Assembly (NCBI RefSeq): GCF_000701265.1 | Contig: NZ_KL370759.1 | Location: 1-64,000, forward strand | Source: Legionella wadsworthii DSM 21896 = ATCC 33877 | GTDB lineage: Bacteria > Pseudomonadota > Gammaproteobacteria > Legionellales > Legionellaceae | Length of the DNA: 64,000 nucleotides | Reading direction: 5' to 3' | Shown here: positions 8,195 to 16,816 of the stretch, in pieces | How the letters are laid out: each line of letters begins with the position of its first letter | How positions within the stretch are numbered: position 1 is the first letter of the stretch | Notes under the pieces: model-generated | Told to the model about the DNA's origin: nothing | The model's database searches: none | The model's input: only the letters and a program-made list of their open reading frames with translations | Made by a program: the position numbers and the translations under genes

Positions 8195-9465
8195 AAAAAA
8201 CCAAGTTTTTAAGCCGCCTTGGTCCTGGGCTAATTACTGGTATTTCTGATAATGATCCCTCTGGAATTGCAACATGTGCCCAATCGGGCGCAAAATTTGG
8301 TTTTGGCCAATTATGGTCTGTTTTGCTAATGGTTCCCCTTATGGTTGCGATTCAAGAAATCTGTGCACGAATTGGCGCAGTTAAAAATAAAGGTATAGCA
8401 TCCATTATTCAAAAGTATTACGGTAATAAAATCCTAATACCCTTAGCTATATTATTGTTTACAGCAAACACTATCAATTTAGGAGCTGATTTAGGGGCTA
8501 TGTCCGCATCTCTGAGCCTTATTATTCCTGTAAACAATATTTTTGCCTTAAGCTTTTTTACGTTAGTAATCCTTTTTTCTATTATTTACTTTCCCTATAA
8601 GAAATACGTACAAATTTTAAAATGGCTATGCCTATTTATTCTGGTTTATCCGGTTTCTCTTTTTATCGTGAAAACACCGTGGTTAGAGCTTATAAAAAGT
8701 ACATTCATTCCGGGAATCACTTTTTCCACTGATTATTTTATGATGTTAACCGCATTATTTGGTACATCAATTTCCCCCTATATGTTTATTTGGCAAGCTT
8801 CTCAAGAGGCAGAAGAAAATCACAGAATGAAAATTCCTCAATCCAATGGTTTGGCGCGTATTTCTAATGTTAGACTCTATTCCTTGAGGAAGGATAATTT
8901 CATCGGAATGGTCCTATCTCAAATTTGTACTTGGTCTATTATTGCTGTTATTGCTATTACTTTACATACTCATGGCATCCAGAATATTAATACTGCAGCT
9001 GACGCAGCAAAGGCGTTAGAACCTATTGTCCAGGGCTTTCCCTATGCTGGATATATCGCAAAATTCATCTTTTCATTAGGCGTAATTGGACTTGGACTAC
9101 TCGGTGTTCCTGTCTTGGCTATTTCTTCTTCTTATGCTCTAACCATAATATTTAACCGCAAGACAGGCCTTTTTCATGATTTTAATGAAGCAAAATGGTT
9201 TTATGGAATTATTATTTTATCGACGTTAATAGGTTTGGCTATGAACCTATTAAAAATAAATGTAATTAAAGCGCTCATTGTTTCTGCGGTAATAAACTGT
9301 ATTGTCGCGTTGCCTCTTATCATTATCATCCTCCTCATAGCCAATAATAAAAAAATTATGCAGCAATTCACAAATACCTTATTGTCCAATGTTTTTGGAT
9401 GGCTCACTTTTTTTTTGATGGCTTTTTCTACATGTCTGATGTTTTATTCTTTTTTCTCTTCGTGA
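8191..9465 (+). CDS. Nramp-superfamily divalent metal transporter with non-canonical metal site
   Basis: The 424-residue integral membrane protein has about 11 hydrophobic segments. The first helix carries SDNDPSGIATCAQ (residues 19-31), aligning with the DPGN metal-binding stretch of MntH but reading DPSG. The sixth-helix region reads TSISPYMFIWQASQEAEE (192-209), where classical MntH has a Met-Pro-His motif. This places it in an Nramp-related subgroup whose cation may not be Mn or Fe. It is translationally coupled to the upstream CinA-type gene. Its last 22 bp overlap the convergent MscS gene. Confidence 0.82.
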   Translation: MKKTKFLSRLGPGLITGISDNDPSGIATCAQSGAKFGFGQLWSVLLMVPLMVAIQEICARIGAVKNKGIASIIQKYYGNKILIPLAILLFTANTINLGADLGAMSASLSLIIPVNNIFALSFFTLVILFSIIYFPYKKYVQILKWLCLFILVYPVSLFIVKTPWLELIKSTFIPGITFSTDYFMMLTALFGTSISPYMFIWQASQEAEENHRMKIPQSNGLARISNVRLYSLRKDNFIGMVLSQICTWSIIAVIAITLHTHGIQNINTAADAAKALEPIVQGFPYAGYIAKFIFSLGVIGLGLLGVPVLAISSSYALTIIFNRKTGLFHDFNEAKWFYGIIILSTLIGLAMNLLKINVIKALIVSAVINCIVALPLIIIILLIANNKKIMQQFTNTLLSNVFGWLTFFLMAFSTCLMFYSFFSS

Positions 9466-10649
9466 TCTATAAGACCAATTTGACGCGTTTTAGGTAAATA
9501 TTCGGAGTATTTTTCTCGTAAAATATTAAAAAAATCTTCACGAAGTTCAGCCCGAAAATCTGAAATTTTTTCACCATGGGTGGTGCTTACCTGGACGCGA
9601 ACCTGAACTGAATTTTCATTGAGTTTGTTCACTAAAATTTTTTTAATGTTTCCATCCCAATAAGTGGAGTGATTTAAAACTTCATCCAATTCTTGTCGTA
9701 GTACTGATATGGGAAGCATGTAATCAACATAGAAATAAATACTGGTAATTAAACTATTTTCCTTCCTTCCTAAGCTTTCCACTTTATTTTCTAAAAAATA
9801 GCTTATAGGCATGATCAAATAGTGGTTGTCCTTCATTCTTAGCCGAACATTTGTTAAGGTAATTTCCTCAACGATTGCCCACTTATCCTGGATAAATAAA
9901 GTATCCCCAATTTTTATGGAACCATTTAAAATAATCCAAAATCCCGAGAATACCGCACTTAATGTTTTTTGACCTGCGAATCCTATGATGGCAGTTATAA
10001 ACCCTGCAGATGCCAAAAGGCTCAACCCCATACTCCGCACATTACTAAAACTCATTAGAATCGCTGCTAGGGCAATAATTCCAATCACTATAAAACCAAT
10101 GTTTTTAAGCATATGGGTTTTTGTATAGATTTCCGTGATATGGATCCGTGTTTCTTCTGATAAAGACAGCATTTTCTGTTCATAAAATTCTTCAAGCGTA
10201 TTCAAAATTTCTATTCCAACCCAGCTTATGGACAAAATAAGAGATATTGTAAAAATTTTATTGGTATACATAAGAACATTTTTTGATGGTATCGCAATGG
10301 AAAATAGAATATTTCCCCAAATAAGAATAAAAATAATTTTTGCACTTTCTCTAAAGCTTTGTAAGATGAGTGCAATAGGCGGATTGGACAATCCTACTTT
10401 TTGCATATAAAAAACACAGGTAAAGACTAGAATATTATAAAATGCTAATAAAACTGAAGTAATTAGCAATATATTTGCCAATTTTGCACTGCCAATCACT
10501 ACAAAATACCACCCGGGTAGCATGGAATAGAAGTCTTGAAGACTTACAAATAAAAAAAGTAAACTCGCACATACCAGCATGATCGGCCATTTTATCGACC
10601 GCCATATAATTCGTTCTCTTAAATTCTTTTTCTTGATAATTGTTTTCAT
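9444..10649 (-). CDS. MscS-family mechanosensitive ion channel
   Basis: The 401-residue protein has about five hydrophobic segments. They are followed by the pore-lining helix (LLASAGFITAIIGFAGQKTL, residues ~210-229) with the Gly/Ala packing pattern of MscS TM3. After that comes the soluble beta domain: FWIILNGSIKIGD, VEEITLTNVRLR and PISYFLENKV. It should act as an inner-membrane release valve under osmotic downshock. The C-terminal alpha/beta domain is complete. It runs in the same direction as the upstream ExoD-like gene with 28 bp between them, so co-transcription is likely. Confidence 0.85.
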   Translation of the reverse strand: MKTIIKKKNLRERIIWRSIKWPIMLVCASLLFLFVSLQDFYSMLPGWYFVVIGSAKLANILLITSVLLAFYNILVFTCVFYMQKVGLSNPPIALILQSFRESAKIIFILIWGNILFSIAIPSKNVLMYTNKIFTISLILSISWVGIEILNTLEEFYEQKMLSLSEETRIHITEIYTKTHMLKNIGFIVIGIIALAAILMSFSNVRSMGLSLLASAGFITAIIGFAGQKTLSAVFSGFWIILNGSIKIGDTLFIQDKWAIVEEITLTNVRLRMKDNHYLIMPISYFLENKVESLGRKENSLITSIYFYVDYMLPISVLRQELDEVLNHSTYWDGNIKKILVNKLNENSVQVRVQVSTTHGEKISDFRAELREDFFNILREKYSEYLPKTRQIGLIDHEEKKE

Positions 10650-10677
10650 ATTTTTTTTATAATCTAATCAAAAACAT

Positions 10678-11286
10678 TTAAGTAAATAACGACTTAATAA
10701 AATTATAGGCTTTAAATGTTAAAAATAGAGCGGTACGTAAAATATAATAAAGAAAGCATAGGTAAATAATTATCAGAACAAGTGCGCCAAAGATAAGCAA
10801 TGCATCTCTTTTAATTATACCCATAGATAAAATGATAATGGACGAGGAAGAAACTAAATCGACGTAAGGAATTGGAAGCATTAGCAAAATACTTAAAATT
10901 AAAATAAATAAGATAAAAAAATACTTCATGTAGTAAGAACTTACCCATAGACCTCTTTTTTTTATGTATTTTTCCAAATACGCTACATAGGGTATTATTT
11001 TTAATATTCCTTTTTTAAGGTTATTTGGTACTTTTTGTTTTGTAAGCTTTGCGGGGAACCACATCTTATTTTTTCCAAGGAATAGCTGAATACAAATCAA
11101 AGCAATACAGGCTCCAAAAAGAGCAGAAAAGCCCGGGATAAATGATAATGGCGTGGCAGGAGGAATAGCCAACAGGATTATTAAAAAGAAATTATCTTTT
11201 TTATGAAAATCGTGTAATAGCTGATCAAATGTAACTTCTCTAGTTATTTTTGATGATAAATTTTTTAACCGCGCTGATATTTTCAA
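10678..11286 (-). CDS. ExoD-family membrane protein
   Basis: The ~202-residue membrane protein matches ExoD, originally linked to exopolysaccharide synthesis in rhizobia. It has FDQLLHDFHKKDNFFLIILLAIP, then a PPATPLSFIPGFSALFG loop and KLTKQKVPNNLKKGI before four hydrophobic segments. No ATG is available at the 5' end. A TTG preceded by AGGTGATTAC is the best start; a GTG three codons upstream has no binding site. It lies upstream of the mscS gene. Exact role in this organism is unknown. Confidence 0.75.
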   Translation of the reverse strand: MKISARLKNLSSKITREVTFDQLLHDFHKKDNFFLIILLAIPPATPLSFIPGFSALFGACIALICIQLFLGKNKMWFPAKLTKQKVPNNLKKGILKIIPYVAYLEKYIKKRGLWVSSYYMKYFFILFILILSILLMLPIPYVDLVSSSSIIILSMGIIKRDALLIFGALVLIIIYLCFLYYILRTALFLTFKAYNFIKSLFT

Positions 11287-11581
11287 AGTAATCACCTACG
11301 ATTTGATTTATATTTTTTGAATTTGGAAAAAATCATTAATTAAATGAATCTTAATAGTAATTTATTAAATTATTAAAAATATAATATCTGATAGTGATAT
11401 CAGTGATTTATATGGATTTATTAATTTTTTTTTCATTATTTTTATTAAAGTTTAGACAATAACTTATTAATAAACTAAGAAAATTTATAAATATTTTATG
11501 TGGTTCATAGTCTACTTACTTAAGTTAATCTATTATTAGGAGAGATGTATCTTATTAGTTTATTTTTAAAAGGAATTGATT

Positions 11582-11734
11582 ATGAATTTACTTCTTCTCA
11601 TTGTTTTAATTGTGATTCTTTTAGCTGTTTTGCCTACATGGCCCTACAGTTCTGGATGGGGTTATTATCCAAGTGGAGGAGTTGGGCTAATCCTTCTTAT
11701 TTTAATCATCGTATTACTTACCCGAGGTGCTTAA
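11582..11734 (+). CDS. DUF3309-like small hydrophobic protein
   Basis: A 50-codon gene with a strong binding site (AAAAGGAATTGATT before ATG). It encodes a leading hydrophobic helix (MNLLLLIVLIVILLAVLP), a central WPYSSGWGYYPSGG segment, and a second short hydrophobic stretch ending LLTRGA. This is the DUF3309 layout of two membrane-inserting segments around a Tyr/Gly/Pro loop. It lies 33 bp upstream of the PRC-barrel gene on the same strand and is probably co-transcribed with it. Longer overlapping frames across this stretch look accidental. Confidence 0.8.
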   Translation: MNLLLLIVLIVILLAVLPTWPYSSGWGYYPSGGVGLILLILIIVLLTRGA

Positions 11735-11767
11735 CAAAAACCTCTATATATATAACGGGAGATGAAT

Positions 11768-12106
11768 ATGGAACATTTCAACATTGTCAAAACAGAAGAT
11801 GTGATAGGGAAAGAAGTAAAATCTCCTGAACTGGAATCTTTAGGTGAAATAAAAGAAATAGTGATGGATAAACTTTCCGGCCAAACTCGCTATGTGGTTT
11901 TGGCTTTTGGAGGCTTTTTAGGTATGGGGAGCGAGTATTTTGCTTTTCCATGGAAAAGTATAAGTTACAATGAAAACGAAGATTGTTTTATTCTTAATGT
12001 GGATAAATCAAAATTAAAAAGAGAATATGGATTTGATAAAGATCATTGGCCTGACATGGCAACCTGGCCCACCACGATTGACAGCTATTATGATCGCTTA
12101 TCCTAA
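11768..12106 (+). CDS. PRC-barrel domain protein
   Basis: The start at 11768 (MEHFNIVKTED) is six bases after GGGAG; another ATG two codons upstream directly abuts that site and is less likely. The ~112-residue protein has the PRC-barrel fold pattern: DVIGKEVKSPELESLGEI, VMDKLSGQTRYVVLAFGG, and FPWKSISYN. The C-terminus carries WPDMATWPTTIDSYY, common in stress-linked bacterial PRC-barrel proteins. There is no catalytic motif; such domains are protein- or ligand-binding modules. Followed by a terminator. Confidence 0.83.
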   Translation: MEHFNIVKTEDVIGKEVKSPELESLGEIKEIVMDKLSGQTRYVVLAFGGFLGMGSEYFAFPWKSISYNENEDCFILNVDKSKLKREYGFDKDHWPDMATWPTTIDSYYDRLS

Positions 12107-12130
12107 GAAGTATTCCTTTTTGACCTTTTA

Positions 12131-12159
12131 AAAGCACTGATTATTTCAGTGCTTTTTTT
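12131..12159. terminator. Bidirectional terminator between convergent genes
   Basis: AAAGCACTGA pairs with TCAGTGCTTT around a short TTATT loop. A T run follows on the plus strand and a shorter one on the minus strand. It separates the PRC-barrel gene from the convergent AcrVA2-like gene. Confidence 0.85.
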
Positions 12160-12934
12160 AATTCCTGAGAAAATTACCCTTTGAAATATTAATTTCATTT
12201 TTATAAGTTTCATTCAAATCGACAGTCCAGAAACTAGGATTGTTGGGGGGAAATATTTTTAGATTTCCTTTATACATTTTTGGTTCTGGAAACCTCGGAA
12301 TCTTTCCTAAAGGGTTTATAATATCCACTCTGGGTGAGCATAAATGATAGGTGAGCAGGCACATTGTACTTAGAGGATTCACAGATAACAATGGGAGGAA
12401 TCCAGGATTTAATTTATTATGAATGATGTTATTTATAGTTCCTTTATTTAAAGGGAGCGAAATGGAGATTAATTTCTCGGTGTTTAATACAAATCGAAGT
12501 TCACTGAATTTTTTCTGGTTATCCCAGGCCAAATGGCACCAAAAACCATATAAAAAATTATCACTCCATTTTAAATCAGGTGTTTCAATATAAATGGACC
12601 ATTCTGGAAGTGAATAAAACAAAGATTCATTTAAATTATTTTTTTCACTATGTTCGGTAATTTTTTCATAAAAATTTTTGTTAAATCGGTAAATTCCTTG
12701 AGTGTAACGCCACGTACCTACTGCGGCTAATAAAGAAGCTTCTTGTTTTTGGTAGGGTTTTAAATAAGATGTATTATATTCTCTCGAAATAATTCCTTGC
12801 CATGCATCATTGGGAAGAAAACACCAAGAAGGCCATTCGCATTTGAAATAGTTTTGCTCCCTGAATTGCGTGATTAAATTCCATGCGTTTGGAAACTTTT
12901 GAGATAGGTTTATTAAACAGTCATGAGGTTCCAT
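12158..12934 (-). CDS. AcrVA2-like protein
   Basis: The start MEPHDCLINL follows AAGGATAAAAAAA; an ATG seven codons upstream directly abuts a weaker AGG. The ~258-residue protein has no signal or membrane segment. Its pattern resembles the type V anti-CRISPR AcrVA2 as I remember it: TWRYTQGIYRF (74-84), an LPEWSIYIET stretch (109-118), and a YGFWCHLAWD segment (129-138) followed by a strand-rich half. AcrVA2 of Moraxella antagonises Cas12a, but many homologues occur in genomes and plasmids without Cas12a, so a different role is quite possible. No cas gene or prophage gene lies nearby. The resemblance is by eye. Confidence 0.55.
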   Translation of the reverse strand: MEPHDCLINLSQKFPNAWNLITQFREQNYFKCEWPSWCFLPNDAWQGIISREYNTSYLKPYQKQEASLLAAVGTWRYTQGIYRFNKNFYEKITEHSEKNNLNESLFYSLPEWSIYIETPDLKWSDNFLYGFWCHLAWDNQKKFSELRFVLNTEKLISISLPLNKGTINNIIHNKLNPGFLPLLSVNPLSTMCLLTYHLCSPRVDIINPLGKIPRFPEPKMYKGNLKIFPPNNPSFWTVDLNETYKNEINISKGNFLRN

Positions 12935-13135
12935 TTTTTTTATCCTTAATCTCATCCTGATAAGTTAAGTATAAAATAAATTAATTTTTTGTTCGAAGTT
13001 TTGAGATTTTATTTAATAAATTCTTTTGAATTATCTTAACCCACATGCAGATGATTATTTGATGCAGGTTGAAAAGTGTACTACTTTATCTAGGTGAGCA
13101 ATTAATGCTCTTTAACTTCAAAGGAGATGATGAAT

Positions 13136-13270
13136 ATGAAAACACAAAATAAAAACATGAAGGGCGGAAACAAAGGCGGCACTACAACACCACATAAAAG
13201 TGCATCTAAAGGGCATCATTTAACTGATGCTGATCGTAAAAAAGGAGGGGAACATTCTCGTGGCAAGTAG
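13136..13270 (+). CDS. Small Gly/Lys-rich stress-type protein, 44 aa
   Basis: A strong AAGGAG precedes three clustered in-frame ATGs; the third (13136) has the best spacing. The 44-residue product is Lys, Gly and His rich: MKTQNKNMKGGNKGG, then TTTPHKSASKGHHL and DADRKKGGEHSRGK. The RKKGGE element recalls KGG-motif stress proteins, but only one copy is present, so assignment is tentative. It resembles the 52-aa protein at 7146 in size, charge and context. A terminator follows at once. Confidence 0.65.
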   Translation: MKTQNKNMKGGNKGGTTTPHKSASKGHHLTDADRKKGGEHSRGK

Positions 13271-13283
13271 CAATCAGCTCAAA

Positions 13284-13310
13284 GCAGGGTGTATTAACAC
13301 ACCCTGTTTT
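13284..13310 (+). terminator. Rho-independent terminator
   Basis: CAGGGTGT pairs with ACACCCTG around an ATTAAC loop, followed by TTTT. It lies 14 bases after the 44-aa gene. Confidence 0.85.
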
Positions 13311-13338
13311 CAAGAAAATTATTGGGATTCTAGAGCTA

Positions 13339-13908
13339 CTAAAACTCAATTTTCATATGTGAATGGTGTTTTTTATAATTTATTAATTGTTCAATTAAGA
13401 CTTGATTAAAATCTGGAATATCTTCTGGTTTTCTGCTGGTAACTATATTTCTGTCTTGGACTACAGAACGATTAATCCAGGTTCCACCTGCATTAATTAA
13501 ATCTATTTTTATTGAAGGCCAGGAAGTCAGACGTCTTGCATTGATTATTTTTGCATTTATAAGAAGCCATGGGCCATGGCAAATAGCACCAATTACTTTG
13601 TGATGTTCATGTATGTTTTTAATAAAATCTATTGCTTCAGGAATTGTGCGTAATGTATCAGGATTCCTTACTCCGCCAGGTAACAGTAAGGCATCATATT
13701 CATTAGGATTTGCATTTTCCAAAAAAACATCCACTTTAAAAAAATCTGCTTTTTCTGTGTGATTCCATCCTTGCACGGATGCCTTATTTGAAATGAGGAA
13801 GGTTTGGGCTCCCAAGCTTTGTAAGGCCTCTCTTGGTTTTACCATCTCGACTTGTTCAAAACCATCGGTTAACAGAATAGCTATTTTAAGACCATCAAGT
13901 GACGCCAT
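13339..13908 (-). CDS. DJ-1/PfpI-family protein (YhbO/PfpI type)
   Basis: The 189-residue protein has the class I glutamine amidotransferase-like fold: ILLTDGFEQVEM (11-22) with the conserved Glu, a LLLPGG segment (75-80), and the nucleophile elbow AICHGPWLL with its Cys near residue 107. The His after the Cys and the neighbouring WPSIKIDL strand match PfpI/YhbO. Family members include deglycases, proteases and chaperones acting under oxidative or carbonyl stress. A good binding site (AAGGATTGAAACT) supports the start. The nearby ADH, hemerythrin and small stress proteins fit such a role. Confidence 0.85.
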   Translation of the reverse strand: MASLDGLKIAILLTDGFEQVEMVKPREALQSLGAQTFLISNKASVQGWNHTEKADFFKVDVFLENANPNEYDALLLPGGVRNPDTLRTIPEAIDFIKNIHEHHKVIGAICHGPWLLINAKIINARRLTSWPSIKIDLINAGGTWINRSVVQDRNIVTSRKPEDIPDFNQVLIEQLINYKKHHSHMKIEF

Positions 13909-14291
13909 AGTTTCAATCCTTGTAAAGTTTATAGAGCACCATCATGACCAATTATGATTCAAGCAATAATTTAAATATTACACTATAAAATGAAGGAATT
14001 TCGTAAATCGATCGAATTTCTGTTGACCAAAGTTGAAATTATTCTATTATTTTTTCATAAATTTATTTATTTTATTTAAAAAAGGTACTGATTTTTATAA
14101 TATATTTTTTTAATTTTCTTTAGAAAGATTTAATAATTTCTATCACAAAAAGAGAATTTTTTGTCTCGAATAACTCTAATATTTTCATTTAAATAGTGAA
14201 AAAAATATTTTCTATAACAACCTTGTTTTGGCTTCTAATTAAACTAAACTTAGTTAAAGCTGGAATAACTCAGGATTAATGGAGAATAATC
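13909..14291. other. Gene-free AT-rich stretch, divergent control region
   Basis: These 383 bases separate the PfpI-like gene from the ADH gene and must hold both promoters. I find no gene or hairpin in it. The right end has a GGAGAATAATC binding site for the ADH. AT content is very high, with long T and A runs that could bend DNA. No operator recognised. Confidence 0.5.
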
Positions 14292-15464
14292 ATGAAAGCA
14301 CTATGTTGGCATGGAAAGCATGATGTAAAAGTGGAGAGTGTTCCTGAGCCTTATCTTATAAATAAGCAGGATGCAATCATTAAAATTACTGCGACAGCAA
14401 TTTGTGGGTCAGATTTACACCTTTATGATGATTTAATGCCTACAATGGAGTCAGGAGATATCTTAGGCCATGAATTTATGGGTGAAGTGGTCGACCTTGC
14501 TAAAGGAAATAAAAAATTAAAAATAGGGGATAAAGTTGTAGTCCCATTTACCATTTCTTGCGGCCAATGTTCCTTTTGCAAAAGAAAATTATTTTCTTTA
14601 TGTGAATGTTCTAACCCTAATAATGAATTGGCAAGACAACAATTAGGACAATCTCCTGCAGGATTATTTGGGTATTCTCACCTACTTGGAGGATATCCAG
14701 GCGGCCAAGCTGAATTTGTTCGAGTTCCTTATTCGGATATAGGACCTATTAAAGTACCCTCTGATATACCAGATGAGCAGGTTCTGTTTTTAAGTGATAT
14801 CTTACCCACCGGTTATATGGCGGCAGAAAATTGCCAAATTAAAGATGGTGATACTGTTGCTATCTGGGGTTGTGGTCCGGTAGGACAATTTGCAATACAG
14901 AGTGCCTGGATGCTAGGAGCTGGACGAGTCATTGCGATTGATTGTGTTGCAGAACGCTTAAGGCTTGCTCAAACTTATGGGCATGCAGAGACAATCAATT
15001 TTAAAAATGAAGATGTTTATGATGCATTAATGGTAATGACTAAAGGGAAAGGGCCAGATGCATGTATTGATGCAGTAGGGTGCGAAGCCCATGTAGGTCC
15101 TACCCTTGATTCTATTATGGATCGGGTAAAACAGGCAACATTTTTAACTTCGGGACGAGCCCATGTCCTCAGGGAAGCTATAGAGTGTTGTGCCAAAGGA
15201 GGCACAGTATCCGTACCCGGAGTTTATGTAGGAAATTTAGATAACATTCCTTTTGGGACTGCGATGAATAAAGGATTGACTTTCAAAATGGGTCAAACTC
15301 ATGTCCCCCGCTATACAGAGCTTCTGTTAAACAAGATATTGGAAGGTGATATAGATCCTACAAAGATTATCACTCATCGGATTAAATTAAAGGATGCCCC
15401 TCGAGCTTATGAATTATTTAATGAAAAATCAGATGGTTGCATCAAAGTTGTCATGACACCATAA
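14292..15464 (+). CDS. Zinc-dependent alcohol dehydrogenase (formaldehyde dehydrogenase-like)
   Basis: The 390-residue medium-chain dehydrogenase has catalytic-zinc motifs ICGSDLHLY (36-44) and GHEFMGEV (59-66), and the structural-zinc cysteine cluster [15 protein letters not shown]. The nucleotide-binding fold carries [14 protein letters not shown]. The ~390 length and the long insertion around [19 protein letters not shown] mark the glutathione-independent formaldehyde dehydrogenase-like group, not simple ethanol dehydrogenases. Substrate is not certain. Twelve bases separate it from the hemerythrin gene, so the two form an operon, possibly with the phasin. Confidence 0.85.
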   Translation: MKALCWHGKHDVKVESVPEPYLINKQDAIIKITATAICGSDLHLYDDLMPTMESGDILGHEFMGEVVDLAKGNKKLKIGDKVVVPFTISCGQCSFCKRKLFSLCECSNPNNELARQQLGQSPAGLFGYSHLLGGYPGGQAEFVRVPYSDIGPIKVPSDIPDEQVLFLSDILPTGYMAAENCQIKDGDTVAIWGCGPVGQFAIQSAWMLGAGRVIAIDCVAERLRLAQTYGHAETINFKNEDVYDALMVMTKGKGPDACIDAVGCEAHVGPTLDSIMDRVKQATFLTSGRAHVLREAIECCAKGGTVSVPGVYVGNLDNIPFGTAMNKGLTFKMGQTHVPRYTELLLNKILEGDIDPTKIITHRIKLKDAPRAYELFNEKSDGCIKVVMTP

Positions 15465-15477
15465 AGGGAGATGAGTT

Positions 15478-16032
15478 ATGGATATCTATAAATATTTAAA
15501 ATTAGACCATGAGCATGTAAACCATTTATTTAAACAATTTGAAGATTCGGAGGTTCTGGAACGTAAACAGCAAATTGTTTCTTTAATTTGTCAAGAGCTT
15601 CTTGTACACGCTCATTCGGAACAGGAAACTTTTTATAAAGCATTAAAAAATTATGATACCACTCAAGATGAAGCCAACCATGGATACAAGGAGCATAAAG
15701 AAATAGAAGACCAGATTGGTCTCATTCTCCACTCAAAAGAATTTGGTTCTTCCTGGATAAAAAAAGTTGAAAAATTAAAAGAAATTGTACAACACCACGT
15801 CCATGAGGAAGAGGGTACTATGTTCTCTAAAGCTCAAAAAGTATTGTCTGATGAGGAGGCTTATGTATTGAAAGAACAAATGCATTATTTAAAACAACAT
15901 CTTTTACTCTCGTTACAAAAAGAAAAACCAGCAAAAAAGGCAGCAACAAAACCACAAAAAGCAAAAATTAAAAAAGCGTCTCAAAAACATATGGTGAAAA
16001 AAGATGACTCACGGTCTAGACTTCATCATTGA
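15478..16032 (+). CDS. Hemerythrin HHE-domain protein with Lys-rich tail
   Basis: Residues 1-140 contain the hemerythrin cation-binding pattern: LDHEHVNHLFKQFED (8-22), HAHSEQETFYKAL (43-55), a HGYKEHKEIE segment (65-74), and HHVHEEEGTMF near 104-114. The His/Glu ligands for a di-iron centre are present. Residues ~145-184 form a Lys/Ala-rich, histone-H1-like tail (KKAATKPQKAKIKKASQK) that could bind nucleic acid. It should handle O2, NO or peroxide, or store iron. It is 12 bp downstream of the ADH, with GGGAG before ATG. Confidence 0.85.
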   Translation: MDIYKYLKLDHEHVNHLFKQFEDSEVLERKQQIVSLICQELLVHAHSEQETFYKALKNYDTTQDEANHGYKEHKEIEDQIGLILHSKEFGSSWIKKVEKLKEIVQHHVHEEEGTMFSKAQKVLSDEEAYVLKEQMHYLKQHLLLSLQKEKPAKKAATKPQKAKIKKASQKHMVKKDDSRSRLHH

Positions 16033-16117
16033 AGTTCCCAGAAGGATTTTGAAATAATGATTGAAAGAGATAATTTAAAAAAATCTGATAATTATGCGAT
16101 AAAACAAGGAGAGTATG

Positions 16118-16651
16118 ATGCAAAATTCCAATTCAAATTTATTTAATAAAATGAACCACCCCCTAAAGCAAATTGCTGAATTAAATGTGAAAACATTTCA
16201 GGACATGTTTAATCCTGAAGAGCTCACATCAGCCCATGATCCCAAATCATTCATGGAACGCAATGTCCAAATGTTTATAAGTAACGGCCATAAAAGTTTG
16301 GATTACATGTCACAGCTCTTTAACATTTTTGAAGATTCATGGATGAATATATCTTCTGAAGCAAATCAAAGAGCACAAGAGTTTTCCCAACAATCAAAAA
16401 AAATGACAAGCAATATGGCAAGCAACATGGAAAGGTCCATGAAAAATAAATCTCAAAGTGCCTCTGGGAGTGGATCTTCGTCTGCTTCTAGTAGAGGATC
16501 TTCCAGAGGTACTTCTTCTTCATCTGGAAAAGGAGCCTCAGCTGGAAGAGGATCTTCATCAGGTAAAAATCAATCGAATGAATCCTCAAAAAGAAATTTC
16601 TCCTCAGGTGAAAACTCCAGTCAGAATCAAAAAGGCGATGGGAGTAGATAA
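16118..16651 (+). CDS. Phasin-family protein with Ser/Gly-rich tail
   Basis: The second of two adjacent ATGs has the better spacing from AAGGAG. Residues ~10-105 form the phasin helical domain (HPLKQIAELNVKTFQDMF, then QSKKMTSNMASNMERSMK). Phasins coat polyhydroxyalkanoate granules, and Legionella accumulate polyhydroxybutyrate. The C-terminal ~65 residues are low complexity: Ser, Gly, Arg and Lys runs such as SSSASSRGSSRGTSSSSGKG, with no expected fold. The tail probably does not bind the granule; it may bind nucleic acid as in PhaF-like proteins. Last gene of the ADH-hemerythrin-phasin group. Confidence 0.8.
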   Translation: MQNSNSNLFNKMNHPLKQIAELNVKTFQDMFNPEELTSAHDPKSFMERNVQMFISNGHKSLDYMSQLFNIFEDSWMNISSEANQRAQEFSQQSKKMTSNMASNMERSMKNKSQSASGSGSSSASSRGSSRGTSSSSGKGASAGRGSSSGKNQSNESSKRNFSSGENSSQNQKGDGSR

Positions 16652-16686
16652 AGAACACTCATGATATTGAACAATTTAAATCCAAT

Positions 16687-16731
16687 AAAAAATCTAATCA
16701 TTTGATTCATCTGAAATGATTAGATTTTTTT
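16687..16731. terminator. Bidirectional terminator
   Basis: AAAAAATCTAATCATTT pairs with AAATGATTAGATTTTTT, a 17-bp arm around a 10-base loop, with T runs on both strands. It separates the phasin gene from the convergent cyclase gene. Confidence 0.88.
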
Positions 16732-16816
16732 AGTGAAAGTGATTTACCTGCATACATTTCGCAGTACAGTTCCATGCTGTCTTTCCTGGAATTGTATTGA
16801 TGGATAGCGTGGGTAA

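Noticed and set aside
11545-11829. Plus-strand frame spanning the DUF3309 region
   Set aside because: It is out of frame with both the DUF3309 and the PRC-barrel genes, which have good binding sites and family patterns.
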